Source: Microbacterium sp. Leaf288
GTDB taxonomy: Bacteria > Actinomycetota > Actinomycetes > Actinomycetales > Microbacteriaceae
Direction: 5' to 3'
Assembly: GCF_001422925.1 (NCBI RefSeq)
Contig: NZ_LMNI01000011.1
Span: 196,515 to 260,514 of the forward strand
Length of the DNA stretch: 64,000 bases
The notes beneath the pieces are model-generated. The model was given only the letters and a program-made list of their open reading frames with translations, was not told the DNA's origin and searched no databases. The position numbers and the translations under genes are program-made. Shown here in pieces: positions 16,309-23,768 of this stretch (its first letter is position 1; each line of letters opens with the position of its first letter).

Positions 16309-18039
16309 TCAGCCGAGCTCGGGCGTGCGCGGGGGAGCGGTGCGGCGCGGGCGCAGTGCCTCGAATGCCGCGGCCCACGCGAGCAGGTCGGTGTCGCTGT
16401 ACGCGCGCCCCGCGATCGTCAGGCCCACCGGCATCCCGATGTCGTCCATCGTCCCCATCGGCACGGTGACCGTCGGGATGCCGAGGTGGCGGATCGCGAG
16501 GTTGCCGTTGGCGACCCACACGCCGTTGCGCCAGCCGAGATCGGCGGATGCCTCGTTCACGTCCATGTCGGCGGGGCCCACGTCGGCGACCGCGGGGAAG
16601 AGCACGGCGTCGAGGCCCAGGATCGACATCCAGTCCTCGAGGTCGATGCGCCGGGTCTCCTCGAGGCCGCGGACGCCGTCGGCCATCTCGGGGATGTCGG
16701 CGAACGAGCGGTACGGGTGCTCGCGCACCTGCGCCGGATAGGTCGCGATGTCGTCGTCGAAGCCGGTGTAGCGGTCGGGCAGCGCGCCGTCGGGGTGCGG
16801 GAAGATCGTCGCGCCGTCCACGCCGTCGAGTCGATCGAGCGCCGGGTCGCCGTTCGCTCGCAGGAAGTCGTCCCACGCCCACGCCGACAGGTCGACGATC
16901 TCGCGCTGGAGGAAGGCCTCGGTCACGAGCCCGCGCGTCGTGATCGTCGGGGCGCCCGGGCGGTCGCCCTCGTAGTTGGTGACGGCCGGGAAGTCGACCT
17001 CCACGACCTCGGCGCCGGCCGCCTCCAGGTCGAGCCGCGCCTTCTCCCACAACGCCAGCACCGAGGGGCGGGTCTCGATGCGGGTGCCGGTCGGTCCGCC
17101 GATCCCGCCGTCGGGGTCGGTTCCGGCCTCCGGATCGGCGTTGATGTACATGCGCGGCACGCCGAATCGACGCCCGGCGAGGGTCGCGGCGGCGGCGTCG
17201 GCATCGCCCGACGCGAGCGCCGGGTACGACGCCGGGCGCTGAGCCGAGGCATCCGGGATCGCGATCCAGGGCTGCGCGCGCCAGAAGTCTCCTCGGGTCT
17301 CGGGGTCGTCGGCGACCATCACGTCGAGGATCTCGAGCAGGTCGGCCATCGTGCGGGTGTGGGGCACGACGACGTCCATGGTGGGCACGAGCGGCCAGTT
17401 GCCGCGCACCGAGATGACGCCGCGCGACGGGGTGTAGGCGCACAGCGCGTTGTTCGAGGCGGGGGCGCGCCCGCTCGACCACGTCTCCTCGCCGAGGCCG
17501 AACGCGGCGAAGCTCGCCGCGGTGGCCGTGCCCGAGCCGTTCGACGACCCCGACCCGAACGCCGAGGTGAGGTAGTCGGCGTTGTAGGGGCTCTCGGCGC
17601 GGCCGTACACCCCGCGCTGCATGCCGCCGTTCGCCATCGGGGGCATGTTGGTGAGCCCGATGAGCACGGCTCCGGCGGCGCGCAGCCGCTCGATCGAGAA
17701 CGCGTCGCGCTGCGCGACGAGGTCGGCGAACGCGGGCGAACCCGCCGCGACGGTCAGGCCCTTCGCCATGAACGAGTCCTTGGCGGTGTACGGGATGCCG
17801 TCGAGCGGCCCGAGCGCGCGCCCTTCGGCGCGACGGAGATCGGATGCCTCGGCTTCGGCCCGCGCGTCGGGATTGCGCACGACCACCGCGGTGAGAGCGG
17901 TCGCCGTGCCGGGCGCGTCGTACGCGTCGATCCGGGCCAGGTACGCGTCCACGAGCTCGACGCTCGTCACGGCGCCGGACTCGAGGGCCTCGCGGAGCTC
18001 GGCGATCGTCTTCTCGACGACCGGGTAGTGGCGGCTCAT
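16309..18039 (-). CDS. Amidase signature-family hydrolase
   Basis: The 576-residue amidase has catalytic Lys87 in GIPYTAKDSF and the Ser-rich core GSGSSNGSGTATAA (162-174) with the cis-Ser. The nucleophile region reads ETWSSGRAPAS (about Ser189), where most relatives have TDTGGSIRIPA, so this is a divergent branch. A long C-terminal substrate domain ends in IPTVTVPMG and DLLAWAAAFE. It should hydrolyse an amide to acid and ammonia or amine. Its ATG overlaps the upstream deiminase stop as ATGA, so the two are translationally coupled. Function probably follows from the deiminase. Confidence 0.88.
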   Translation of the reverse strand: MSRHYPVVEKTIAELREALESGAVTSVELVDAYLARIDAYDAPGTATALTAVVVRNPDARAEAEASDLRRAEGRALGPLDGIPYTAKDSFMAKGLTVAAGSPAFADLVAQRDAFSIERLRAAGAVLIGLTNMPPMANGGMQRGVYGRAESPYNADYLTSAFGSGSSNGSGTATAASFAAFGLGEETWSSGRAPASNNALCAYTPSRGVISVRGNWPLVPTMDVVVPHTRTMADLLEILDVMVADDPETRGDFWRAQPWIAIPDASAQRPASYPALASGDADAAAATLAGRRFGVPRMYINADPEAGTDPDGGIGGPTGTRIETRPSVLALWEKARLDLEAAGAEVVEVDFPAVTNYEGDRPGAPTITTRGLVTEAFLQREIVDLSAWAWDDFLRANGDPALDRLDGVDGATIFPHPDGALPDRYTGFDDDIATYPAQVREHPYRSFADIPEMADGVRGLEETRRIDLEDWMSILGLDAVLFPAVADVGPADMDVNEASADLGWRNGVWVANGNLAIRHLGIPTVTVPMGTMDDIGMPVGLTIAGRAYSDTDLLAWAAAFEALRPRRTAPPRTPELG

Positions 18040-19073
18040 CGGTTCACCACCGTGGGCTGCTGCTGCGTGATGCAGTGGATGCCGCCGCCGCCCGCGAAGA
18101 TCTGCCGGGCGTCGACCGTCACCGCGCGGCGCCCCGGGTACGCGGCCTCGAGGATCTCGCGGGCCTGCGCGTCGGCGCGGTCTTCGCCGAACCCGCACGC
18201 GATGATCCCGCCGTTCACGACCAGATGGTTGACATAGCTGTAGTCGACGAACCCCTCATGATCCCGGAGCGTCTCAGGGGCGGGGAGGTCGATGATCTCG
18301 AAGGTTCGGCCCGCGGCATCCGTCTGCGCCGAAAGGAAGGCGCGGAGGTCCCGCGACACCTCGAAGTCGGGGTGCTCGGGATTCTGCTGCGCGTGCAGCA
18401 GAACGCGACCGGGGGTCGGGATCGTGGCCACGATGTCGACGTGGCCGTTCGTGCCGAACTCGTCGTAGTCGCGGGTGAGGCCGCGGGGGAGCCACACGAC
18501 CTTCGTCGCGCCGATCGTGCGGTTGAGTTCCGCCTCGACGCGTGGCCGGTCGGCGAAACGGTTGCGGCGCGGGTCGAGCTGAACCGTCTCGGTGACCAGC
18601 ACCGTGCCCTCGCCGTCGACGTGGATGCCGCCGCCCTCGTTGACCAGCAGCGAGCTCACGACCTCGGCGCCGACGAGGTCGGCGGTGAAGCGGGCATGCT
18701 GAGCGGCCTTCCCCCACGAGGCCCACTCGGGCGCGCCCCAGCCGTTGAAGATCCAGTCGACGGCGCCGAGTGCGCCGGGACGATCGTCGTCCACGACGAA
18801 CGTCGGGCCGTGATCGCGGAACCAGAACTCGTCGACCGGGGTCTCGACGAGGTCGATGGCGGAGTCGAGCATGCGCCGGGCGCGCGCGGCCTTCGACGGA
18901 TCGACGAGCATCGTCACCGGCTCGAAGCCGGCGACGGCGTTCGCCACCGCGCTCCAGGCCGCGTAGAAGCGCTCCTGCTCCGAGGGATCGTCGCCGAGCG
19001 TCGGCCCCTCGTTCGGGAACGCCATCCACGTGCGCTCGTGCGGATCGCCCTCGTGCGGCATCCTCCAGGCCAT
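18036..19073 (-). CDS. Agmatine deiminase family protein
   Basis: The 345-residue protein belongs to the PAD-fold agmatine deiminase family, which converts agmatine to N-carbamoylputrescine and ammonia. Motifs include EFWFRDHGPTFVV, VNEGGGIHVDGEG, TNGHVDIVA and the catalytic Cys334 in GGGGIHCITQQQP. AAGGGG lies upstream of the ATG at 19073. It is first in an operon with an amidase and a C45 acyltransferase, and faces a TetR gene across a clear operator. A classical N-carbamoylputrescine amidohydrolase (nitrilase type) is not present here, so the amidase may act downstream or the substrate may be another guanidino compound. Confidence 0.88.
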   Translation of the reverse strand: MAWRMPHEGDPHERTWMAFPNEGPTLGDDPSEQERFYAAWSAVANAVAGFEPVTMLVDPSKAARARRMLDSAIDLVETPVDEFWFRDHGPTFVVDDDRPGALGAVDWIFNGWGAPEWASWGKAAQHARFTADLVGAEVVSSLLVNEGGGIHVDGEGTVLVTETVQLDPRRNRFADRPRVEAELNRTIGATKVVWLPRGLTRDYDEFGTNGHVDIVATIPTPGRVLLHAQQNPEHPDFEVSRDLRAFLSAQTDAAGRTFEIIDLPAPETLRDHEGFVDYSYVNHLVVNGGIIACGFGEDRADAQAREILEAAYPGRRAVTVDARQIFAGGGGIHCITQQQPTVVNR

Positions 19074-19128
19074 CGTCGCCCCTTCATTCGGTGTTGTCGC
19101 GGTGGCGCTCGATGCGCCTCGCGACGTA

Positions 19129-19146
19129 ATTGATCTAGCGATCAAT
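19129..19146. promoter_or_regulatory. TetR operator ATTGATC-TAGC-GATCAAT
   Basis: A perfect 7-4-7 inverted repeat in an AT-rich pocket lies between the agmatine deiminase operon (start 19073) and the divergent TetR gene (start 19174). It overlaps the probable promoter elements (AGGAAAGATACCTATGCT follows it). This is the best-formed operator in the window. Confidence 0.75.
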
Positions 19147-19173
19147 AGGAAAGATACCTATGCTGGCGAGACC

Positions 19174-19803
19174 ATGTCAAGCACATCGTCCCGGCCGCGC
19201 ACCCGCAAGGCTCCTGCCGAACGGGCTGCGGAGATCGTCGCCGCGGCGACCGCGATCGCGCGTGAGCAGGGGCTGAGCGCCCTCACGCTGCGCGCCGTCG
19301 CCGAGCGGGCGGGGGTCGCCTCCGGTCTCGTCGCCCACTACCAGCCGGCGATGGACGACCTCGTGGCCCGCGTCTACGCCGACCTCGTCGACGAGGAGGT
19401 GCGCGACGTCGAACGCGTCGTCGGCGCCGTCGCCGATCCGGCCGCGCGGCTCGGGGCCCTGATCGACACCCTCATGGACGGCGAGCGCGAGGAGCTCACC
19501 GTGGTGTGGGTCGAGGGCTGGGCGATGGCCCGCCGCAACGACGCCCTCGCGCGCGCCGTGGCGGCGCAGATGGAGCGCTGGCAGACTCTCGTCGAGTCGA
19601 TCATCGAGGACGGATGCCGCACGGGCGCGTTCTCGACGACCGAGCCCGGCGAGGTGGCGTGGGAGCTCATCGGCATGATCGACGGACTCAACGCGCAGTC
19701 CCTCGCGCGCGGCACCGACACGACCCGGTTCGCCGCCCGCACGGCCCGCGCGGCGGAGGCTCTGGTCGGTGCCCGACCCGGATCGGTGGCGGTGGGGTCG
19801 TGA
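19174..19803 (+). CDS. TetR family regulator of the agmatine deiminase operon
   Basis: The 209-residue regulator has a basic N-terminal arm (RPRTRKAPAERAAEIV), a TetR HTH (TLRAVAERAGVASGLVAHYQPAMDDL, residues 36-61) and a BetI/YcdC-like C-terminal domain with WVEGWAMARRNDAL and WELIGMIDGLN. BetI-like C-terminal domains often sense amines or quaternary ammonium compounds, which would suit a polyamine precursor; this is an inference. The TATGCT box and ATG at 19174 follow the palindromic operator closely, implying autoregulation. Confidence 0.88.
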   Translation: MSSTSSRPRTRKAPAERAAEIVAAATAIAREQGLSALTLRAVAERAGVASGLVAHYQPAMDDLVARVYADLVDEEVRDVERVVGAVADPAARLGALIDTLMDGEREELTVVWVEGWAMARRNDALARAVAAQMERWQTLVESIIEDGCRTGAFSTTEPGEVAWELIGMIDGLNAQSLARGTDTTRFAARTARAAEALVGARPGSVAVGS

Positions 19804-20019
19804 GCCGCCGCCCGCGGCGCGAGAACGCGCGATAGCACCACCTGGCGGCGCCTCGAAGTGCATTCGTGCGGTCTCGTCGCCGCAACGGCCCTCACCGTGG
19901 TCCCGCAGCTGCGCAAGCCCTCCGCTCCACGGGTGGATCGCCCTCGACGTCGACGACCGCCCGTGACGCCCCGCGCAGGACACGTGCCGCGCGCAACTAA
20001 CTACGGCCAGGATGGAGCC

Positions 20020-20853
20020 ATGAGTGCGATCCCCACCGTGACCTTGAACGACGGCGCCTGGTTCCCTGAGCTGGGCCTGGGCACCTACGACCTGCGGGGC
20101 GAGGAGGGGATCGCGGCCATCGTCGCCGCGATCGACTCCGGCTACCGGCTGCTCGACACCGCGGTCAATTACGAGAACGAGCGCGAGGTCGGCGAGGCCG
20201 TCCGCCGCAGCGATGTGGACCGCGGCACGCTGCTCGTCGCGTCGAAGATCCCCGGTCGCCACCACGGCCGGCAGGAGGCGGTCGACAGCATCAAGGGCTC
20301 GCTTGATCGGCTGGGCCTCGACCGCATCGACCTGCAGCTGATCCACTGGCCGAACCCCAGCGTCGGCAAGTACGTCGACACGTGGCGCGGCCTGATCGAG
20401 GCGCGCGAACTCGGCCTCGTCCGTTCGATCGGCGTCTCCAACTTCACCGAGGACCAGCTCACCGAGCTCATCGAGGAGACGGGCGTCGTCCCCTCGGTGA
20501 ACCAGGTCGAGCTGCACCCGTACTTCCCGCAGGCGGAGCTGCGCGCATTCCACGCGACGCACGGCATCCGCACCGAGAGCTGGAGCCCGCTCGCCAAGCG
20601 CAGCGAGCTGCTCACCGAGCAGATCCTCACCGAGCTGGCGACGATCCACGACGTGACGCCGACGCAGGTGGTCCTCCGCTGGCACACGCAGATCGGCAGC
20701 ACGCCGATCCCCAAGTCGGCCGACGCCGACCGGCAGCGCGAGAACGCCGACGTCTTCGGCTTCACCCTCACCGACGACCAGCTTGCCGCGATCAGTGCCC
20801 TCGAACGCGGTCGGCTGTGGGACGGCGATCCGAACACCCACGAAGAGATGTGA
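20020..20853 (+). CDS. Aldo/keto reductase (2,5-didehydrogluconate reductase-like)
   Basis: The 277-residue AKR has the complete catalytic tetrad: Asp46 and Tyr51 (DTAVNYENE), Lys76 (VASKIPGR) and His109 (LIHWPNP). It continues with GVSNFTEDQL, VNQVELHP and the NADPH-binding IPKSADADRQREN. It should reduce aldehydes or ketones with NADPH in the cytosol. ATGGAG is the weak ribosome site before the ATG. The 216-bp gap upstream, after the TetR gene, holds only a possible TAACTA box near 19998 and nothing else that I recognise. A very strong terminator follows. Confidence 0.9.
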   Translation: MSAIPTVTLNDGAWFPELGLGTYDLRGEEGIAAIVAAIDSGYRLLDTAVNYENEREVGEAVRRSDVDRGTLLVASKIPGRHHGRQEAVDSIKGSLDRLGLDRIDLQLIHWPNPSVGKYVDTWRGLIEARELGLVRSIGVSNFTEDQLTELIEETGVVPSVNQVELHPYFPQAELRAFHATHGIRTESWSPLAKRSELLTEQILTELATIHDVTPTQVVLRWHTQIGSTPIPKSADADRQRENADVFGFTLTDDQLAAISALERGRLWDGDPNTHEEM

Positions 20854-20854
20854 C

Positions 20855-20905
20855 GGAACGGATGCTGCGGCCCGGCGCACGGCGCCGGGCCGCAGCATCC
20901 GTTCC
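20855..20905. terminator. 24-bp perfect-stem terminator with motif in both arms
   Basis: Arms 20855-20878 and 20882-20905 are perfectly complementary around a 3-base loop. Each arm carries CGGATGCTGCGG or its complement. The right arm runs into CCCCCCTT. It lies between the converging AKR and NAD-binding protein genes and is the longest hairpin in the window. Confidence 0.85.
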
Positions 20906-20910
20906 CCCCT

Positions 20911-21657
20911 TCACGCGTCGGGGAGGGCGTCGAGCCACTCGGCGAAGGTCTGGGTGCCGCGCAGCGCCTCGGGGCCGGGAAGGAGCGCTCCCGACCGGAG
21001 CGCGCGGCCGAGGGCGCCCGGGGTGTTCACGACGGGCACCGGCGTGCGGTGGCCGATCGCGTGGGCGTAGCGGTGCACCATGTCGGCGAGGCTCTCCTCC
21101 TGCGGTCCGGCGAGGTCGGTCACGCGACCGGCCGGACGCTGCTCGGCGAGGTCGACGAGGTGCGCGGCGACCTCGTGCACGGCGACCGGCTGCACGCGGC
21201 CGGACGGCGCGACGTGGGCGCCGGCGTGGCCGCGGTGGTACATCATCGCCGCGTACTCGTGGAACTGCGTCGTGCGCAGGATGGTCCACGGCACGTCGCC
21301 GCCGGCGACCAGCCGCTCCTGTACGAGCTTCCCGGCGTAGTAGCCGTCGGGCGCCGCCTCGGCGCCGACGATCGTGAGCACCAGGTGGTGCGCGACCCCC
21401 GCTGCGCGCTCGGCCGCCAGCAGGCTCTTCGTGGCGCCGGCGAAGAACATCACCGACACGTCGGGCTTCGCGGTCGTCACGTTGGTCACGTCGATCAGCG
21501 CGTCGACCCCGTCCAGGGCGCCGGCGAGACCCGCGCCGCTCAGGAGCTCGACTCCTGTGCGGCGCGACAGGCTCACGACATCGTGGCCGCGCCCGCGCGC
21601 GATCTCCGCGATGTGCCCGCCCGTCATGCCGGTGCCGCCGGCGATGGCGAGTCTCAC
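20911..21657 (-). CDS. NAD(P)-binding atypical SDR/NmrA-like protein, copy 1
   Basis: The 248-residue protein has an N-terminal Rossmann motif (RLAIAGGTGMTGGHIAEIA), DVTNVTT, and the NmrA-like blocks PWTILRTTQFHEYA and DLAGPQEESLADMV. AGGAGG lies 4 bases before GTG at 21657. It is about half identical by eye to the next gene on the same strand, so the two are a tandem duplication. Both lie beside an ECF41 sigma factor gene, whose family commonly pairs with NAD-dependent epimerase/oxidoreductase genes. A role in redox or stress sensing is an inference. Confidence 0.85.
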   Translation of the reverse strand: MRLAIAGGTGMTGGHIAEIARGRGHDVVSLSRRTGVELLSGAGLAGALDGVDALIDVTNVTTAKPDVSVMFFAGATKSLLAAERAAGVAHHLVLTIVGAEAAPDGYYAGKLVQERLVAGGDVPWTILRTTQFHEYAAMMYHRGHAGAHVAPSGRVQPVAVHEVAAHLVDLAEQRPAGRVTDLAGPQEESLADMVHRYAHAIGHRTPVPVVNTPGALGRALRSGALLPGPEALRGTQTFAEWLDALPDA

Positions 21658-21724
21658 GAATCCTCCTGGTGCGTGTGACCCCGACCCCCGCCCAGCGTAG
21701 ACCCGCGGTCCTGCTGCACGATAC

Positions 21725-21770
21725 GAGCGGCTCGGGCCCGTTCGGGGGAGAGTCCGCACCCGAGCCGCTC
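21725..21770 (-). terminator. Hairpin between the two paralogues
   Basis: GAGCGGCTCGGG (21725-21736) and CCCGAGCCGCTC (21759-21770) pair perfectly around a 22-base loop. It sits 72 bp beyond the stop codon of the upstream paralogue, so the two copies may be separate transcription units. Confidence 0.6.
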
Positions 21771-21842
21771 ACGAGGCGGCCCGACGAGCGCACCGCCTCG
21801 ATCGGAGGGAGGCGCGCTGCCGCCGCTCAGATACCCACGGGC

Positions 21843-22586
21843 TCAGCCGATTCCGTCGAGCCACTGCGCGAAGGTCTCCGTGCCGAGCACTGCGCCCGGG
21901 CCCGGCAGGCCGAGCCCCGCCCGCATGCCCTTCATCTGTCCGCCGGGCAGGCTCACCGAGGGTATCCAGCCGCCGTGGCCGGTGCGTCGCGCGTACGCCT
22001 TGACCATGTCGTCGAGCCGCTCCTCGCGGGGTCCCGCGAGATCCGCCGCACGTCCCTGGGGTGCGCCGGCGGCGAGTCGGGCGAGGTGGGCGCCCACCTC
22101 GCGAGCCGCGACCGGCTGCACCCGCCCGCGCGGTGCGACGTGGAGGGGGCCGATCTTCGCGCGGTCGAACACCTGGCCCGCGAATTCGTGGAACTGCGTG
22201 GCGCGCAGGATCGTCCACGGCACGGTGGCGGACTCGACGACGCGCTCCTGCGCGAGCTTTCCCGCCAGGTAGTCGTGAGGGATGCGGTCGATCCCCACGA
22301 TCGACAGCAGCACGACATGCGCGACCCGCGCCCGGGCGGCCGCGGCGACGAGATTCCCCGTCGCCGCCTCGAAGAACCGGGTCGCGACACCGGCCGACAC
22401 CGTCGTGACGTTCGCGGTGTCGATCACCGCGTCGACGCCGTCGAGCGCGGCGTCGAGCCCCGCGCCCGCGGTGAGGTCGACGCCGGTGCGGCGACTGAGA
22501 ACGACGGCGTCGTTCCCTTCCGCGCGCAGCGCGTCCACGACGTGGCTTCCGACGACGCCCGTTCCTCCGGCGACCGCGATCCTCAT
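21843..22586 (-). CDS. NAD(P)-binding atypical SDR/NmrA-like protein, copy 2
   Basis: The 247-residue paralogue of the preceding protein shares MRIAVAGGTGVVGSHVVDAL, VIDTANVTT, LAGKLAQERVVES, PWTILRATQFHEFAG and the C-terminal GTETFAQWLDGIG. AGGAGC precedes the ATG. It is divergent from the ECF41 sigma gene (127-bp gap) and probably its regulatory target or partner. Differences between copies concentrate in the last third, the likely substrate region. Confidence 0.86.
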   Translation of the reverse strand: MRIAVAGGTGVVGSHVVDALRAEGNDAVVLSRRTGVDLTAGAGLDAALDGVDAVIDTANVTTVSAGVATRFFEAATGNLVAAAARARVAHVVLLSIVGIDRIPHDYLAGKLAQERVVESATVPWTILRATQFHEFAGQVFDRAKIGPLHVAPRGRVQPVAAREVGAHLARLAAGAPQGRAADLAGPREERLDDMVKAYARRTGHGGWIPSVSLPGGQMKGMRAGLGLPGPGAVLGTETFAQWLDGIG

Positions 22587-22712
22587 GACATTGCTCCTCT
22601 CGTCCCCCGGTGGGGATCTCTCGATGGTTCGACGACGCGGAGCGTGAGAATGTGAGCGTGCGACTCACCTTCTTGACGCGTGCGTCGTCGGAACATCGAG
22701 GAGTGATCACGG

Positions 22713-23594
22713 ATGCCGCCCACCGATGAGGTCGAGAGCCAGCGCCGCGCCCTGCTCGGCCTCTGCTACCGCATGCTCGGCACCGTGGCCGACGCCGAGG
22801 ACGCGGTGCAGGAGACGTACGTCCGATGGCTGCGGCTGTCGGACGCGGAGCGAGTCGCGATCCGCAACCCCGCTGCGTGGCTCACGCGTGTCGCCGGGCG
22901 CGTGTGCCTCGACATGCTCGGCTCGGCGCGCGCCCGCCGCGAGCGCTACGTGGGGGAGTGGCTGCCCGAACCCGTACCGCAGGACTCGCCGCTCGCAGCA
23001 TCCGTCCCTCTCGACCCGATCGAGCAGGTCACGCTCGACGACTCCGTCTCGATGGCCCTGCTCGTGCTGCTCGAGTCGCTCACGCCCGCCGAGCGCGTCG
23101 CCTTCGTGCTGCACGACGTCTTCGGTGTGCCGTTCGCCGAGATCGCCGAGACGGTCGGGCGGAGTCCGGACGCCGTGCGCCAGCTGGCGTCGCAGGCGCG
23201 GCGTCGCGTGCGCGAGCATCGTGCGGGGGCGGCCTCGCGGGAGCAGCACGACGCGGTCGCCCGCGCCTTCGCGGCGGCGACAGCCACCGGTGAGCTCGAC
23301 GCCCTCGTCGCCGTGCTCGACCCCGGCGTCGTGCTGCGCTCCGACGGCGGCGGCCGCGTCTCGGCGGCGCTGCGTCCCGTGCGCGGCGCCGACCGCGTGG
23401 GGAGGTTCCTCCTCGGCCTGCCCCGCCTGGTACCCGACGCAGTGCTCGTGGCGATCGAGACGCCCGACGGGCTCGGCTTCCTCGCGACGATCGACGATGA
23501 GCCCAGCGCGCTGGTGACGCTCCAGGTGCGCGGCGGCCGGGTGACCGACGTCTACATCATGCGCAACCCCGACAAGCTCACCCAGTGGAGCTGA
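22713..23594 (+). CDS. ECF41-type RNA polymerase sigma factor with SnoaL-like C-terminal domain
   Basis: The 293-residue sigma factor has region 2 (LGLCYRMLGTVADAEDAVQETYVRWLRL) and region 4 (PAERVAFVLHDVFGVPFAEIAETVGRSPDAVRQLASQARRRVREH), then a fused SnoaL-like domain from about residue 175. It shows all three ECF41 hallmarks: WLPEP between regions 2 and 4, DGGGR in the C-terminal domain, and NPDKL at the end. In this family the C-terminal domain controls activity in place of an anti-sigma factor. Typical partners are oxidoreductase or epimerase genes, here the two divergent NAD-binding proteins. I did not find a clear ECF41 promoter (TGTCACA-type -35) in the gap. Confidence 0.9.
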   Translation: MPPTDEVESQRRALLGLCYRMLGTVADAEDAVQETYVRWLRLSDAERVAIRNPAAWLTRVAGRVCLDMLGSARARRERYVGEWLPEPVPQDSPLAASVPLDPIEQVTLDDSVSMALLVLLESLTPAERVAFVLHDVFGVPFAEIAETVGRSPDAVRQLASQARRRVREHRAGAASREQHDAVARAFAAATATGELDALVAVLDPGVVLRSDGGGRVSAALRPVRGADRVGRFLLGLPRLVPDAVLVAIETPDGLGFLATIDDEPSALVTLQVRGGRVTDVYIMRNPDKLTQWS

Positions 23595-23628
23595 CGCGGG
23601 ACCGTCCGGCCGCCGGCGGCACGCCCCA

Positions 23629-23658
23629 CTCCCACCAGCTCCCACCAGCTCCCACCAG
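23629..23658. repeat. Short tandem repeat, CTCCCACCAG x3
   Basis: Three perfect copies of CTCCCACCAG lie 35 bp beyond the sigma factor stop codon. They are untranslated. The number of copies could vary between strains by slippage. No function is evident. Confidence 0.8.
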
Positions 23659-23674
23659 TGAGACCACAGTCGGC

Positions 23675-23709
23675 GGACGAGACCGCGGGGTTCGCCCGCG
23701 GTCTCGTCC
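23675..23709 (+). terminator. Terminator behind the ECF41 sigma gene
   Basis: The arms GGACGAGACCGCGGG (23675-23689) and CCCGCGGTCTCGTCC (23695-23709) pair perfectly around GTTCG. The hairpin separates the sigma factor gene from the peptidase gene. Confidence 0.8.
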
Positions 23710-23768
23710 ATCCGCTGTCGTCTCACCGGAAGCCTCGTGCCCGCGGGCGCGTCGGTTAGCGTGGAGCC

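Noticed and set aside
22587..22712. ECF41 promoter (TGTCACA-N16-CGTC) between the sigma factor gene and its divergent partner
   Set aside because: TGTGAGC and CGTC words occur but not at the required spacing, so I did not annotate one.
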